Positions 55,014 through 64,000 of a stretch of DNA of 64,000 bases are shown here, piece after piece. The notes beneath the pieces are model-generated. The model saw only the letters and a list, made by a program, of their open reading frames with translations, made no database searches and was not told the DNA's origin. The position numbers and the translations under genes are program-made. Source of the stretch: Pseudomonas sp. RC10. GTDB taxonomy: Bacteria; Pseudomonadota; Gammaproteobacteria; Pseudomonadales; Pseudomonadaceae. Where the stretch lies: NCBI RefSeq assembly GCF_038397775.1, contig NZ_CP151650.1, positions 5,084,001 through 5,148,000 on the forward strand, written 5' to 3'. The stretch's first letter is position 1, and the number at the start of each line of letters is the position of its first letter.

Positions 55014-56969
55014 TCAGGCGACGTTCATGGTCTTGTGGGTCTCGACCAGGTGCGCCACCACACCCGGATCGGCCAGCGTGGAGATGTCGCCCAGCGCGTC
55101 GTACTCGCCCGTGGCGATCTTGCGCAGGATGCGGCGCATGATCTTGCCGGAGCGGGTTTTCGGCAGGCCCGGCGCCCACTGAATGACGTCAGGCGAGGCA
55201 ATCGGGCCAATTTCCTTGCGCACCCAGTTGCGCAGTTCGATGCGCAAGGCTTCGTCTGGCACTTCGCCGCCGTTCAAGGTGACGTAGACGTAGATGCCTT
55301 GCCCTTTCAGGTCGTGCGGCACGCCGACGACTGCGGCTTCCGCGACTTTCGGGTGGGCAACCATCGCGCTTTCGATCTCGGCGGTGCCCATGCGGTGGCC
55401 GGACACGTTGAGTACGTCATCGACGCGACCCGTGATCCAGTAATAGCCGTCTTCATCGCGACGGGCGCCGTCACCGGTGAAGTACATGCCACGGAAGGTC
55501 TTGAAGTAGGTGTCGACGAAACGATCATGGTCGCCGTACAAGCTGCGGGACTGACCCGGCCACGAATCGAGGATCACCAGATTGCCTTCGGCCGCGCCTT
55601 CGATCAGGTTGCCGAGGTTATCGACCAGCGCCGGGATCACGCCGAAGAACGGCTTGGTCGCCGACCCCGGCTTCAACGCCGTCGCACCCGGCAACGGGCT
55701 GATCAGCACGCCGCCAGTTTCTGTCTGCCACCAGGTGTCGACGATCGGGCAGTTCTGTTTGCCGACGGTGTTGTAGTACCAGTTCCAGGCCTCCGGGTTG
55801 ATCGGCTCGCCCACCGACCCCAGCAGCCGCAGGCTCGAACCGTCCGCGCCTTCAACAGCCTTGGTGCCTTCGGCCATCATGGCGCGAATGGCGGTCGGTG
55901 CGGTGTAAAGGATGTTGACCTTGTGCTTGTCGATGATCTGCGACATGCGGGTGATGTCTGGGTAGTTCGGCACCCCCTCGAACAGCAGCGTGGTCGCGCC
56001 ATTGGCCAGCGGGCCGTAGACGATGTAGCTGTGACCGGTGACCCAGCCCACGTCGGCGGTGCACCAGTAGACTTCGTCTGGTTTGTAGTCGAATACGCGC
56101 TCGTGGGTCAGCGCCGCGTACAGCAGGTAGCCTGCTGTGGTGTGCAGCACGCCTTTCGGTTTGCCCGTGGAGCCTGAGGTGTAAAGGATGAACAGCGACT
56201 CTTCGGCGCCCATTTCTTTCGGGGCGCAGGTGGTCGAAGCCACTTCCAGCAGCGTGTGGTACCAGATGTCGCGATGGCGGTTCCACTCGATGTCGCCACC
56301 GGTGCGCTTGCACACGATGACTTTCTGCACGCTGCTGGTTTCAGGGTTGGTCAGCGCGCGATCAACGTTGGCCTTGAGCGCGGTGCGCTTGCCGCCACGC
56401 AAACCTTCGTCGGCGGTGATCACGACTTTTGATTTGCAGTCGATGATGCGACCGGCCAGAGCTTCCGGCGAGAAGCCACCGAACACCACCGAGTGGATCG
56501 CACCGATGCGGGCGCACGCCAGCATGGCAACCACGGCTTCCGGGATCATCGGCATGTAAATGGTCACGACGTCGCCACGGTGCACGTCCTGGCCGCGCAA
56601 GGCGTTGGCGAACTTGCACACTTCTTCATGCAGTTCGCGGTACGTGATGTTGCGGCTTTCGGAAGGGTCGTCGCCTTCCCAGATGATCGCGACCTGATCG
56701 CCACGCTCGGCGAGGTGACGGTCCAGGCAATTGTAGGAAACGTTCAGGGTGCCATCGGCAAACCATTTAATGTCGACGCGGTGATCGTCGAACGAGGTCT
56801 GTTTGACGGTGGTGAAGGGCTTGATCCAATCCAGGCGCTTGGCCTGCTCACGCCAGAAGCCATCCGGGTTGACCACCGACTGCTGGTACATGGCCTTGTA
56901 GGTCGCCTCGTCAGTCAGCGTATTGGCTGCCACTTCAGGGCGGACAGGGTACAGGGAAGCCGCACTCAT
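55014..56969 (-). CDS. acs: Acetyl-CoA synthetase
   Basis: 651 residues from ATG 56969 ([20 protein letters not shown]), GAGG eight bases upstream. Makes acetyl-CoA from acetate, ATP and CoA via acetyl-AMP. Motifs: [20 protein letters not shown] (AMP binding), [28 protein letters not shown], and [13 protein letters not shown] with the regulatory acetylation Lys. The frame is open upstream but the alternative starts lack support. The 450-bp region to the DUF2790 gene contains only a CTATATAAC patch (57211-57219) as -10-like sequence and no obvious sigma-54 site. Confidence 0.97.
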   Translation of the reverse strand: MSAASLYPVRPEVAANTLTDEATYKAMYQQSVVNPDGFWREQAKRLDWIKPFTTVKQTSFDDHRVDIKWFADGTLNVSYNCLDRHLAERGDQVAIIWEGDDPSESRNITYRELHEEVCKFANALRGQDVHRGDVVTIYMPMIPEAVVAMLACARIGAIHSVVFGGFSPEALAGRIIDCKSKVVITADEGLRGGKRTALKANVDRALTNPETSSVQKVIVCKRTGGDIEWNRHRDIWYHTLLEVASTTCAPKEMGAEESLFILYTSGSTGKPKGVLHTTAGYLLYAALTHERVFDYKPDEVYWCTADVGWVTGHSYIVYGPLANGATTLLFEGVPNYPDITRMSQIIDKHKVNILYTAPTAIRAMMAEGTKAVEGADGSSLRLLGSVGEPINPEAWNWYYNTVGKQNCPIVDTWWQTETGGVLISPLPGATALKPGSATKPFFGVIPALVDNLGNLIEGAAEGNLVILDSWPGQSRSLYGDHDRFVDTYFKTFRGMYFTGDGARRDEDGYYWITGRVDDVLNVSGHRMGTAEIESAMVAHPKVAEAAVVGVPHDLKGQGIYVYVTLNGGEVPDEALRIELRNWVRKEIGPIASPDVIQWAPGLPKTRSGKIMRRILRKIATGEYDALGDISTLADPGVVAHLVETHKTMNVA

Positions 56970-57419
56970 CTTTCTTACCTCGGTGGAAATGTTGTTTTTG
57001 TATGAAACCGTTGTATCCGCCGAGGGCCGCAAACGCCATTCGACGATGGTCTTACCGGCCTTCAGCATAACGCCGAAACGCGCTCACGGGCCCGGTTTGT
57101 GGCAAATCTTCATCTAAGTCCTACGACCAAAGAACGAGAGGCTTAGTGCGTTGCGGCGCGAAAAGCGCGATTGTTACCAGAATGCTCAACAGTCTTTATC
57201 AAAAGGGTTTCTATATAACCCGAGCGCAGGCGCCTAGAATTCATTTCGCCAACACGGCAAACGATTGACAACTAACAGCCCCCCACACCGGCCTGTCAAT
57301 CTGCAACTAAACCTGCAAACAACTGACTTCACACAAAATCCCACAAGGGTTTTGCGCACCCTGCCGAACGGCATTCCTGTCTGGCAGCGTTGACGAAGCA
57401 ACTTAGAGGAAATACCTAA

Positions 57420-57686
57420 ATGAAAGCTGCACTGGTTGTAATAGCTCTTTGTGGTTTCAGCGCCATGGCAATGGCAGAAGAATCAGGTGCGAAAGTGGCC
57501 GCGCAACAGCAACGGGTCGAGCACTACAGCTACTCCACCAAACTGGACATCGCCAAAGTCATTTCCGTGGACGAAGTGCCGAACGTCTGCAGCGTCGTGC
57601 CACAGCACATGACCTACGAGGACTCCAAGGGCCAGCGCCATGTCATGGAATACATGGTCATGGGCAACGGGTGCAGTAACGGTTGA
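57420..57686 (+). CDS. DUF2790 small secreted protein
   Basis: 88 residues with signal peptide MKAALVVIALCGFSAMAMA. Mature part HYSYSTKLDIAKVISVDEVP, NVCSVVPQHMTYEDSKGQRH and VMGNGCSNG is the DUF2790 pattern with two Cys that could form a disulfide. The family is found mainly in Pseudomonas, in several copies per genome, often near copper- or amino-acid-related genes; function unknown. AGAGGA lies a little far (about 9 bases) from ATG. Confidence 0.88.
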   Translation: MKAALVVIALCGFSAMAMAEESGAKVAAQQQRVEHYSYSTKLDIAKVISVDEVPNVCSVVPQHMTYEDSKGQRHVMEYMVMGNGCSNG

Positions 57687-57747
57687 TCAATAACTGATTG
57701 AAAACTGTAGCAGCACGACTGGCAAGCCGTGCTGCAACCGATCATCG

Positions 57748-59301
57748 TTACTTCTGCCCTACTTCATACTGTTTTAACTTATTGGCAATCGTCGTATGTG
57801 AAACACCCAATCGTTTCCCTAATAAACGGCTGCTCGGGTGTGTCGCATAAAGTTGCTCCAATACCGCCTTTTCAAAACGCCCGACAATCTCTTCCAACCC
57901 GCCCTCTAACGAAAAGTCTCCCAAGGGTTGGCGCACGCCATAATCCGGCAAACGAATATGTTCCGCCTTCACCACCCCGCCCTCGCAGAGTGAAACCGCC
58001 TGAAACAATACGTTCTCCAACTGCCGCACATTGCCAGGCCAGTGATAGTGATTGAGGCGGTCGATCGCGGCGGGTGCAATGCGCGGTAGCGGGCAGCCGA
58101 TCTGCCGACTGGCCTGATCAAGAAAGTGCTGCACCAGCGGCTGCAGGCCGTCGAGGCATTCGCGCAGCGGCGGGATGTGCAGAGACAGCACGTTGAGCCG
58201 GTGATAGAGGTCCTGCCGAAACTCGCCGCGTGCGCACAGTTCGGACAGATCCACCTGCGTCGCACAAATGACCCGCACGTCCAGAAACACCTCTTCATCA
58301 CTTCCGACACGGCGAAAGCAGCCTTCTTGCAGGTAGCGCAACAGTTTCGCCTGCAACCGGGCACTCATTTCCGCGACGCCATCGAGAAATAATGTACCGC
58401 CTGCGGTCAGTTCGAGCAGCCCAAGCTTGCCCTCGGCCCGTGCCCCTTCGAACGCACCCGGCCCGTAGCCGAACAGCTCGGTCTCGGCCATGGACTCGGA
58501 CAATCCCGCGCAGTTGAGCGCCATCATCGGCGACTGACCGCGAGGGCTCGCCAGATGACAGGCACGGGCCAGGAGTTCTTTGCCGGTGCCGGTTTCACCT
58601 TCTATTAATAACGGGGCATCGAGAGGCGCCATGCGCCGTGCCTCTCGCACGACCGCGGCCATCACCTTCGAACTCTGGAAGATGCTGTCGAAGCCCCGCA
58701 ACTCCTGCTTGCGCACGTTATAGATGTGCTCGCCCACGCGATCCGCTCGGTGCAGCGTCAAGACCGCGCCCGCCATGGCTTCGCTGTCTTCGTGCTCGGA
58801 TTGCAGGGGCGCAATGTCGGCCAGAAAGATATCGCCCTTCACCTTGACCCTCAGGCCATTGATCCGTGACCGGTTGGCACGGACCAGTTGCGGCAGGTCG
58901 AAATCTTCGGCGTAACGGGACAGCGGAATGCCGGGGACTTCATCGACGCGCACCCCGAGCAACTGCGCCGCCGCGCGATTGGCCGCAACGATGGACCCGC
59001 CCATGTCGATGGACAGGACCGGAAATTCCAGCGCGCCCAGCAACGCGTTCAACTCCATGTGCCGACGCTCGCTGGGCATCAATCCTACGCGCTTGACGCC
59101 GAATACCCCCGGAATCGTTTCGAACTTGGGCACCAGCGCCTGGAATTGCAGGTTGATCAGGTTCGGACAGCGCAAGTAGATCGCATCTCCATGCTCACCG
59201 CCCACCTCGCCACCCGAGACGTTGACGCCGTAAGAGACCAACAATTCGAGGATGTCGCGCAGGATTCCGACGCGGTTCTGGCAGTGCACTTTGATACGCA
59301 T
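57748..59301 (-). CDS. phhR: PhhR, TyrR-like activator of aromatic amino acid catabolism
   Basis: 517 residues: N-terminal ACT domain (MRIKVHCQNRVGILRDILEL), PAS (about 80-190), AAA+ (about 205-430) and HTH (LGKRLGVSHTTIANKLKQYE). Walker A is intact (GETGTGKE). Two key features are altered: the GAFTGA loop that contacts sigma-54 reads GAFEGA, and Walker B reads LFLDGV, with Gly for the catalytic Glu. That agrees with TyrR-like action with sigma-70. Activates phhABC divergently and senses Phe/Tyr. Confidence 0.93.
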   Translation of the reverse strand: MRIKVHCQNRVGILRDILELLVSYGVNVSGGEVGGEHGDAIYLRCPNLINLQFQALVPKFETIPGVFGVKRVGLMPSERRHMELNALLGALEFPVLSIDMGGSIVAANRAAAQLLGVRVDEVPGIPLSRYAEDFDLPQLVRANRSRINGLRVKVKGDIFLADIAPLQSEHEDSEAMAGAVLTLHRADRVGEHIYNVRKQELRGFDSIFQSSKVMAAVVREARRMAPLDAPLLIEGETGTGKELLARACHLASPRGQSPMMALNCAGLSESMAETELFGYGPGAFEGARAEGKLGLLELTAGGTLFLDGVAEMSARLQAKLLRYLQEGCFRRVGSDEEVFLDVRVICATQVDLSELCARGEFRQDLYHRLNVLSLHIPPLRECLDGLQPLVQHFLDQASRQIGCPLPRIAPAAIDRLNHYHWPGNVRQLENVLFQAVSLCEGGVVKAEHIRLPDYGVRQPLGDFSLEGGLEEIVGRFEKAVLEQLYATHPSSRLLGKRLGVSHTTIANKLKQYEVGQK

Positions 59302-59354
59302 GGCAGGTCGACTCTTGTCATCAGGCTGACTTTTTTGTGATGCGCGAAGTTTAT

Positions 59355-59445
59355 CGTCAAGAATACGTTACAGCGCAAGCGGCCAAGCGCCCTAGAAAGC
59401 GCAGATTTCGGGCTTTTCACATTCAGCTGTCAGGTTTTCTTTACG
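59355..59445. promoter_or_regulatory. Two TyrR-type boxes in the phhR/phhA divergent region
   Basis: CGTCAA-N6-GTTACA (59355-59372) and TGTCAG-N6-TTTACG (59428-59445) resemble TGTAAA-N6-TTTACA. Their centres are 73 bp apart, near seven helical turns. Both are imperfect. Confidence 0.5.
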
Positions 59446-59583
59446 ACGCCGCGCGTTCACTGACCTCCACTTCCTGTGCAACGCTGCGGCACACGGCCTG
59501 AAACCGGGTATCTATAGCCTTACGCGGGCCATCGACCTGCAACCGAACGCTCCATATAAGAACAAGCCATTCAGGAGAGCAGC

Positions 59584-60402
59584 ATGAGCACGCAGTACGT
59601 CGCCCGTGAACCGGACGCCAGCGGCTTCATCGAATATCCCGACGCTGAACATCGGGTGTGGAACACCTTGATCACTCGCCAATTGAAGGTGATCGAAGGC
59701 CGCGCCTGCCAGGAATACCTCGACGGTATCGAACAGCTCAACCTGCCCCATGATCGAATCCCGCAACTGGCCGAGATCAACACCGTGCTGGCCGCCACCA
59801 CTGGCTGGCAAGTCGCGCGGGTTCCGGCGCTCATCCCCTTTCAGACGTTCTTCGAACTGCTGGCCAGCAAGCGATTTCCCGTGGCCACCTTTATTCGCAC
59901 TGAAGAAGAACTGGATTACCTGCAAGAGCCTGACATCTTTCACGAAGTCTTCGGACACTGCCCGCTCCTGACCAACCCCTGGTTTGCAGAATTTACCCAC
60001 ACCTACGGCAAGCTCGGTCTGGCAGCCAGCAAGGAGCAACGCGTGTATCTTGCCCGCCTTTACTGGATGACCATCGAATTCGGGTTGGTAGAGACTGCAC
60101 AGGGGCGCAAGATTTATGGGGGTGGCATTCTCTCGTCGCCCAAGGAAACGGTGTACAGCCTGTCCTCGACGCCGGAACATCAGGCCTTCGACCCGATAGA
60201 AGCCATGCGCACGCCGTACCGCATCGACATCCTGCAACCGCTGTATTTCGTGTTGCCGGACTTGAAGCGCCTGTTCGACCTGGCCCACGAAGACATCATG
60301 GGCATGGTCCAGACGGCGACTTCCATGGGCCTGCATGCGCCGCGCTTTACGCCCAAACCGCAGACGCCCAAAGCACAACCTTCGAAAACAACAGCCGCCT
60401 GA
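59584..60402 (+). CDS. phhA: Phenylalanine 4-monooxygenase
   Basis: 272 residues, AGGAG six bases before ATG. Converts Phe to Tyr with tetrahydrobiopterin and O2. Non-haem iron ligands in DIFHEVFGHCPLLTNPWF (HxxxxH) and the Glu of YWMTIEFGLVET; pterin pocket near RVPALIPFQTFFELL. No regulatory ACT domain, as in bacterial enzymes. A Lys/Pro/Thr/Ala tail (TPKPQTPKAQPSKTTAA) is longer than usual. First gene of phhABC. Confidence 0.96.
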   Translation: MSTQYVAREPDASGFIEYPDAEHRVWNTLITRQLKVIEGRACQEYLDGIEQLNLPHDRIPQLAEINTVLAATTGWQVARVPALIPFQTFFELLASKRFPVATFIRTEEELDYLQEPDIFHEVFGHCPLLTNPWFAEFTHTYGKLGLAASKEQRVYLARLYWMTIEFGLVETAQGRKIYGGGILSSPKETVYSLSSTPEHQAFDPIEAMRTPYRIDILQPLYFVLPDLKRLFDLAHEDIMGMVQTATSMGLHAPRFTPKPQTPKAQPSKTTAA

Positions 60403-60417
60403 AAAAGGACCCTTAGT

Positions 60418-60774
60418 ATGACTGCTCTTAGCCAAGCCCACTGTGAAGCCTGCCGCGCCGACGCCCCGCAGGTCAGTGAAGCCGAATTGCCAGAATTGCT
60501 GCGTCAGATTCCGGACTGGAACATCGAAGTCCGTGATGGCGTGATGCAATTGGAAAAGGTCTATCTCTTCAAGAATTTCAAATTTGCGCTGGCGTTTACC
60601 AACGCGGTCGGCGAAATTGCCGAGGCCGAAGGTCACCACCCCGGTCTGCTGACCGAATGGGGCAAAGTGACCGTGACCTGGTGGAGCCATTCCATCAAAG
60701 GGCTGCACCGCAACGACTTCATCATGGCCGCCCGCACCGACGAGGTGGCCACAGGCGCCGAGGGCCGTAAGTAA
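60418..60774 (+). CDS. phhB: Pterin-4a-carbinolamine dehydratase
   Basis: 118 residues. Dehydrates the hydroxypterin formed by PhhA so it can be recycled. Core: [57 protein letters not shown]; the HH-P and second-helix His are the active-site set. Fifteen bases after phhA, coding in the same operon. Confidence 0.95.
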   Translation: MTALSQAHCEACRADAPQVSEAELPELLRQIPDWNIEVRDGVMQLEKVYLFKNFKFALAFTNAVGEIAEAEGHHPGLLTEWGKVTVTWWSHSIKGLHRNDFIMAARTDEVATGAEGRK

Positions 60775-61971
60775 ATGCATTTTTCACAGATTCAGCGCGT
60801 ACCCGATGATCCGATCCTGGGCCTGATCCAGGCTTATGCCAAAGACCCGAACCCGAACAAGTTCGACCTGGGCGTGGGCGTGTACAAGGACGCGCAAGGC
60901 CTGACCACCATTCCCCGTGCGGTCAAATTGGCCGAGCAGCGTCTGGTGGACTCGCAGCCGACCAAGACGTACATCGGCGGTCACGGCGAGCCACGCTTCG
61001 GCACGCTGATCTGTGAACTGGTGATGGGGGCCGATTCGCTGCTGATTCAGCAAAAACGCGTCGGCGCGACCCAGACGCCGGGCGGAACAGGCGCACTGCG
61101 TCTGTCCGCTGACTTCATCGCCAATTGCCTGCCAGGCAAGGGCATCTGGCTCAGCGATCCGACCTGGCCGATTCACGAAACCATCTATGCCTCCGCGGGC
61201 TTGAAGGTCAATCACTACCCGTACGTGGGCAGCGACAACCGCCTCAACGTGCCGGCCATGCTGGAAACCCTGAACACCGTGCCGGAAGGCGATGTCGTGC
61301 TGCTGCACGCCTGCTGCCACAACCCGACCGGTTTCGACCTCAGCCACGACGACTGGCATGAAGTGCTGAAAATCGTCAAACGCCGCAACCTGCTGCCGCT
61401 GATCGACTTCGCCTATCAGGGGTTTGGTGACGGTCTGGAAGAGGACGCTTGGGCCGTTCGCCTGTTCGCTGCCGAATTGCCCGAATTGCTGATCACCAGT
61501 TCTTGTTCGAAGAACTTCGGGCTATACCGCGAACGCACTGGCGCATTACTGGTGTGCGCGGACAACAGCGAAAAACTGGCCGACGTTCGCAGCCAGCTCT
61601 CCGCGACTGCCCGTAACCTGTGGTCCAACCCGCCCGATCACGGCGCGGCGGTGGTGGCTGAAATCCTCGGCGACCCGGAACTCAAGGCACTTTGGGCCGA
61701 TGAAGTCGAAGCCATGCGCAGCCGCATCGCGCAACTGCGTCAGGGGCTGGTTGAAGCGCTGACACCGCTGGGCCTCGGTGAACGTTTCGCCCACATCGGT
61801 GTGCAACGCGGCATGTTCTCCTACACCGGGATGAGCGACGATCAGGTCGCCAGGCTGCGCAAGGAGCACAGCGTGTACATGGTTGCCGCAGGCCGGGCCA
61901 ACGTGGCGGGGATCGATGCCACACGGTTGGACGCACTGGCAGCGGCGTTTGCGGCGGTGTGTAAGGACTGA
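60775..61971 (+). CDS. phhC: Aromatic amino acid aminotransferase
   Basis: 398 residues; starts directly after the phhB stop (TAAATG). Class I PLP transaminase for Tyr/Phe: GVYKDAQGLTTIPRAVKLAE, CCHNPTGFDLSHDDWHEVLK, LIDFAYQGFGDGLEEDAWAV, and the PLP Lys in SSCSKNFGLYRERTGALLV; Arg in YTGMSDDQVARL context. Feeds 4-hydroxyphenylpyruvate into the homogentisate route. Third gene of phhABC; a palindrome at 61982-62009 follows. Confidence 0.95.
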   Translation: MHFSQIQRVPDDPILGLIQAYAKDPNPNKFDLGVGVYKDAQGLTTIPRAVKLAEQRLVDSQPTKTYIGGHGEPRFGTLICELVMGADSLLIQQKRVGATQTPGGTGALRLSADFIANCLPGKGIWLSDPTWPIHETIYASAGLKVNHYPYVGSDNRLNVPAMLETLNTVPEGDVVLLHACCHNPTGFDLSHDDWHEVLKIVKRRNLLPLIDFAYQGFGDGLEEDAWAVRLFAAELPELLITSSCSKNFGLYRERTGALLVCADNSEKLADVRSQLSATARNLWSNPPDHGAAVVAEILGDPELKALWADEVEAMRSRIAQLRQGLVEALTPLGLGERFAHIGVQRGMFSYTGMSDDQVARLRKEHSVYMVAAGRANVAGIDATRLDALAAAFAAVCKD

Positions 61972-61981
61972 GCGCTTGAAA

Positions 61982-62009
61982 CCCGCTTGCGCGCTACTGC
62001 GCAAGCGGG
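61982..62009 (+). terminator. Hairpin after phhC
   Basis: CCCGCTTGCGC-N6-GCGCAAGCGGG, 11 perfect pairs, 10 bases past the phhC stop. C-rich, not T-rich, sequence follows, so termination may be Rho-assisted. Confidence 0.6.
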
Positions 62010-62189
62010 CCCCCGCAGAAGACTTTTCTCAAAGTATTGGAAAGAATTAAACATCTGATTTAACACCATTGGCGAACTGTAAGAAAAAAACCACCAAAAA
62101 AGTCGATCATCAAAGCCTAATTTCCGATTGCCACAACAACCCGCTTTAACCAAACTGGTGCCTCTCCAATTCAGGGATCGAGAGAGCAT

Positions 62190-62783
62190 ATGCGTACATT
62201 GGTCATAGTCGCCCACCCCAACATCGCCACTTCCAGAGTTAATTCCAGCTGGCTGAATTCGCTGGTTAACGAGAAAAAATTCAAGATCAAGAACCTGATT
62301 GAGCTTTACCCGAACTACGCCTTTGATATAGATCAAGAACAGCAAGACTTGTCTGAGGCAGAGCGCATTATTCTGCAGTTCCCGTTATTCTGGTATTCAT
62401 GCCCGGCGATTCTGAAAAAATGGATGGATGATGTCTTTACACCCGGGTTTGCCTATGCTCGGCACGGTGACAAGCTGAAAGGCAAGGAACTTATGCTGTG
62501 CATTTCCGTGGGAGCGCCGGAGGACGGCTATCGCGCCACCGGGTTCAATAATTTCACTCTGGATGAATTACTGCGTCCGTTTCAGCAAACGGCTAATTAC
62601 ATCAAAGCCAGGTTTCTTCCCCCCTTCATATTCTACCAATCGGTCTTCGCCACTGACGAACAGATCGCCGATTCGACCCGAGCGATGGTCAATCATGTGA
62701 CCGGTGCCTGCGAGCCGCCAAGTATTACCTACGAAAAACTGCTGTTAAGTGCCGAGGCCATGAACATCGCCTTGGTGTCATGA
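62190..62783 (+). CDS. Flavodoxin-fold NAD(P)H-dependent oxidoreductase (MdaB/KefF/NQO type)
   Basis: 197 residues. MRTLVIVAHPNIATSRVNSS (FMN phosphate loop), SEAERIILQFPLFWYSCPAI, LKKWMDDVFTPGFAYARHGD and ELMLCISVGAPEDGYR are the quinone-reductase family marks. It would reduce quinones or azo compounds, or serve as a tailoring reductase. The DNA here is more AT-rich than the phh operon. It overlaps the next gene by four bases, forming an operon with a DUF2867-like gene and an RND exporter. Confidence 0.85.
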   Translation: MRTLVIVAHPNIATSRVNSSWLNSLVNEKKFKIKNLIELYPNYAFDIDQEQQDLSEAERIILQFPLFWYSCPAILKKWMDDVFTPGFAYARHGDKLKGKELMLCISVGAPEDGYRATGFNNFTLDELLRPFQQTANYIKARFLPPFIFYQSVFATDEQIADSTRAMVNHVTGACEPPSITYEKLLLSAEAMNIALVS

Positions 62784-63304
62784 TGGACAGCCGAAACGCC
62801 ACAATCCACCGCAGCCAGCCACCTGCACCGGTCTCACTGGCCCAAGAGTATGACAGTGCGTACTACTCGGATTGCTTCGTATACTCACTGGGGTCATTGT
62901 CCGGCAGTTCCGCGCTGACCCTCTACCGGCAGATGACTCACCTTGCACCCCCTTGGGTCAACCGGTTGCTGCACATCCGCGATCTGGCAACCGGAATACT
63001 GGGTATGACACCCACCCGTGGGTTCCAAGAGGTAGGATATCCAACTCGCACGTTCATTCAGCCCGGTGAAAAACTGGACTTCTTTGAAGTCGTTGCCAAC
63101 ATTGAACAAGAGCTAGTATTGAGGTTTGACGACCCACACTTCTTCGTATCGATCTCACTTTACATACAAAGAGAGCTAGAAGAAGACCGGCTTTATATCA
63201 CATCGATAGTCACGCCTTATAGCCAGAGAGGGAAACTGTACATCACTCTTATCGCTCCATTCCATCGCAAAATCGCGAAAACGATGATAAGCACGCTGGC
63301 CTGA
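62780..63304 (+). CDS. DUF2867-like protein
   Basis: 174 residues; ATG 62780 overlaps the previous stop (ATGATG, then MMDSRNATIHRSQPP). Sequence around SAYYSDCFVYSLGSLSGSSA, WVNRLLHIRDLATGILGMTP, EKLDFFEVVANIEQELVLRF and DDPHFFVSISLYIQR resembles DUF2867, a lipocalin-like or START-like cavity fold of unknown function. No signal peptide. Together with an oxidoreductase and an RND/MMPL exporter it may handle a hydrophobic metabolite. Confidence 0.75.
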   Translation: MMDSRNATIHRSQPPAPVSLAQEYDSAYYSDCFVYSLGSLSGSSALTLYRQMTHLAPPWVNRLLHIRDLATGILGMTPTRGFQEVGYPTRTFIQPGEKLDFFEVVANIEQELVLRFDDPHFFVSISLYIQRELEEDRLYITSIVTPYSQRGKLYITLIAPFHRKIAKTMISTLA

Positions 63305-63327
63305 TTTAATTTTTACTGGAGCACCCG

Positions 63328-64000
63328 ATGAAACTGCTAACGCTCGCCGACCCGTACGTGTCGGCGTGGGCAGGTGCTATTCAGCGCCGGCCAAAACTCA
63401 TTGTGTTTATCTGCCTTCTAAGTACTTTACTGATGGGCATGGAATTGTCTGATCTGAAAATCGCCACTAACTACAAGGTGTATTTCTCAGACAGCAATCC
63501 CGAAGTTCTAACCTACGAAAGCTTTCAGTCCACCTACACCAAAGGTGACAACTTCTTTTTTGTGTTGATCCCCAAAAATGGCACTGTATTTTCCGAGCGA
63601 ACGCTACAGCTCGCACGCGAACTGACCCGCCGGGCATGGCAACTGCCCTACGCAAGCCGTGTCGATTCTGTGACCAACTTTCAGCATAGCCAGGCCAGCG
63701 GAGACGACGTCCAAGTAGCCGATCTGGTCACTCACACCCATGGACTGACATCTGGGCAGCTTGCCAAGCTACAGGGCATCGCGGTCAATGAACCCTTGCT
63801 AAATGGCTTGTTGCTGAGCCCTGACGCCAGTGCGATGGCGGTCAACGTCTCGCTCAAGTACCCGGAGGTGTCATTGCAGGAGGTGCCACAAGCGGCCGCA
63901 GCCGCCCAAAGCATGATCGATGCCTTGAGCGTCGAGTATCCTGACATCGAGATACTGCTGTCCGGCACCTCAATGCTGAACAACGCTTTTGCACAGGCCG
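63328..64000 (+). CDS. RND-superfamily (MMPL-type) exporter, 5' part
   Basis: 224 codons are present and the gene continues past the window. GGAG lies nine bases before ATG 63328. Residues about 25-45 (KLIVFICLLSTLLMGMELSD) form TM1; then ATNYKVYFSDSNPEVLTYES and a periplasmic porter domain (TKGDNFFFVLIPKNGTVFSE, VDSVTNFQHSQ). This is the arrangement of MmpL/COG1033 exporters, not tripartite AcrB pumps. Substrate unknown; operon partners suggest lipid or polyketide-like export, inference only. Confidence 0.88.
   Translation, partial: MKLLTLADPYVSAWAGAIQRRPKLIVFICLLSTLLMGMELSDLKIATNYKVYFSDSNPEVLTYESFQSTYTKGDNFFFVLIPKNGTVFSERTLQLARELTRRAWQLPYASRVDSVTNFQHSQASGDDVQVADLVTHTHGLTSGQLAKLQGIAVNEPLLNGLLLSPDASAMAVNVSLKYPEVSLQEVPQAAAAAQSMIDALSVEYPDIEILLSGTSMLNNAFAQA

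Noticed and set aside
59302..59583. Sigma-54 promoter for phhA
   Set aside because: No GG-N10-GC element with acceptable flanks was found, and PhhR lacks the residues for sigma-54 contact.

Overview
The window comes from a fluorescent-type Pseudomonas chromosome (P. fluorescens / P. syringae lineage); the species is not resolved. The strongest evidence is gene order: acs, the arginine uptake and succinyltransferase block (aotJQMOP-argR-aruCFGDB-x-astE), alaS, lysC, rsmA/csrA and a tRNA-Ser/tRNA-Arg group are arranged as in other pseudomonads. The genes phhRABC, amrZ, mqo with an N-terminal signal-like segment, and many REP-doublet palindromes fit the same genus. No insertion sequence, integrase, prophage or CRISPR array is visible.

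Layout. 1-1.4 kb: the end of a TonB-dependent receptor and a tiny secreted protein. 1.5-12.0 kb: a sugar-acid region with a beta-propeller lactonase, two ACS-type MFS transporters, alpha-ketoglutarate semialdehyde dehydrogenase, an AraD1/GguC-family hydrolyase-like protein, an IlvD/Edd-family aldonate dehydratase and an FCD-type GntR regulator. Together they could form a non-phosphorylating (Weimberg-like) route from a pentonate to 2-oxoglutarate; a perfect 13-bp palindrome lies in the divergent promoter region. 12.5-18.9 kb: a compact exopolysaccharide-type locus (HlyD-like adaptor, periplasmic alpha/alpha-toroid protein, BcsA-like GT2 synthase with a PilZ-like tail, NodT-type outer-membrane factor) that does not match cellulose, alginate, Psl, Pel or PNAG loci. 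19-25.6 kb: a soluble two-component pair, a chemoreceptor behind a textbook sigma-28 promoter, and mqo with a long leader.

25.8-31.2 kb is a patchwork of accessory and small genes: a YkgJ protein, an AraC-type remnant, a divergent tautomerase/FAH-hydrolase pair with a TetR regulator, a 54-residue DUF2256 protein, tRNA-Arg(CCT), a small secreted protein behind a complete sigma-54 promoter layout, a small membrane protein and amrZ. 31.3-40.6 kb is core: mgtE, a DUF4124 protein, two tRNA-Arg(ACG), tRNA-Ser(GCT), csrA, lysC, alaS, a threonine aldolase and an FMN riboswitch in front of an isolated lumazine synthase.

40.7-57 kb encodes arginine uptake and the AST pathway, with two matching ArgR-type half-sites in front of aotJ and aruC, followed by acs. 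57.4-62 kb holds a DUF2790 protein and the phhR / phhABC divergon for phenylalanine and tyrosine catabolism. 62.1-64 kb is more AT-rich: a flavodoxin-fold oxidoreductase, a DUF2867-like protein and the start of an RND/MMPL exporter that runs off the window.

The best candidates for undescribed biology are the 12.5-18.9 kb polysaccharide locus and the sigma-54-controlled small secreted protein at 29.8-30.2 kb.
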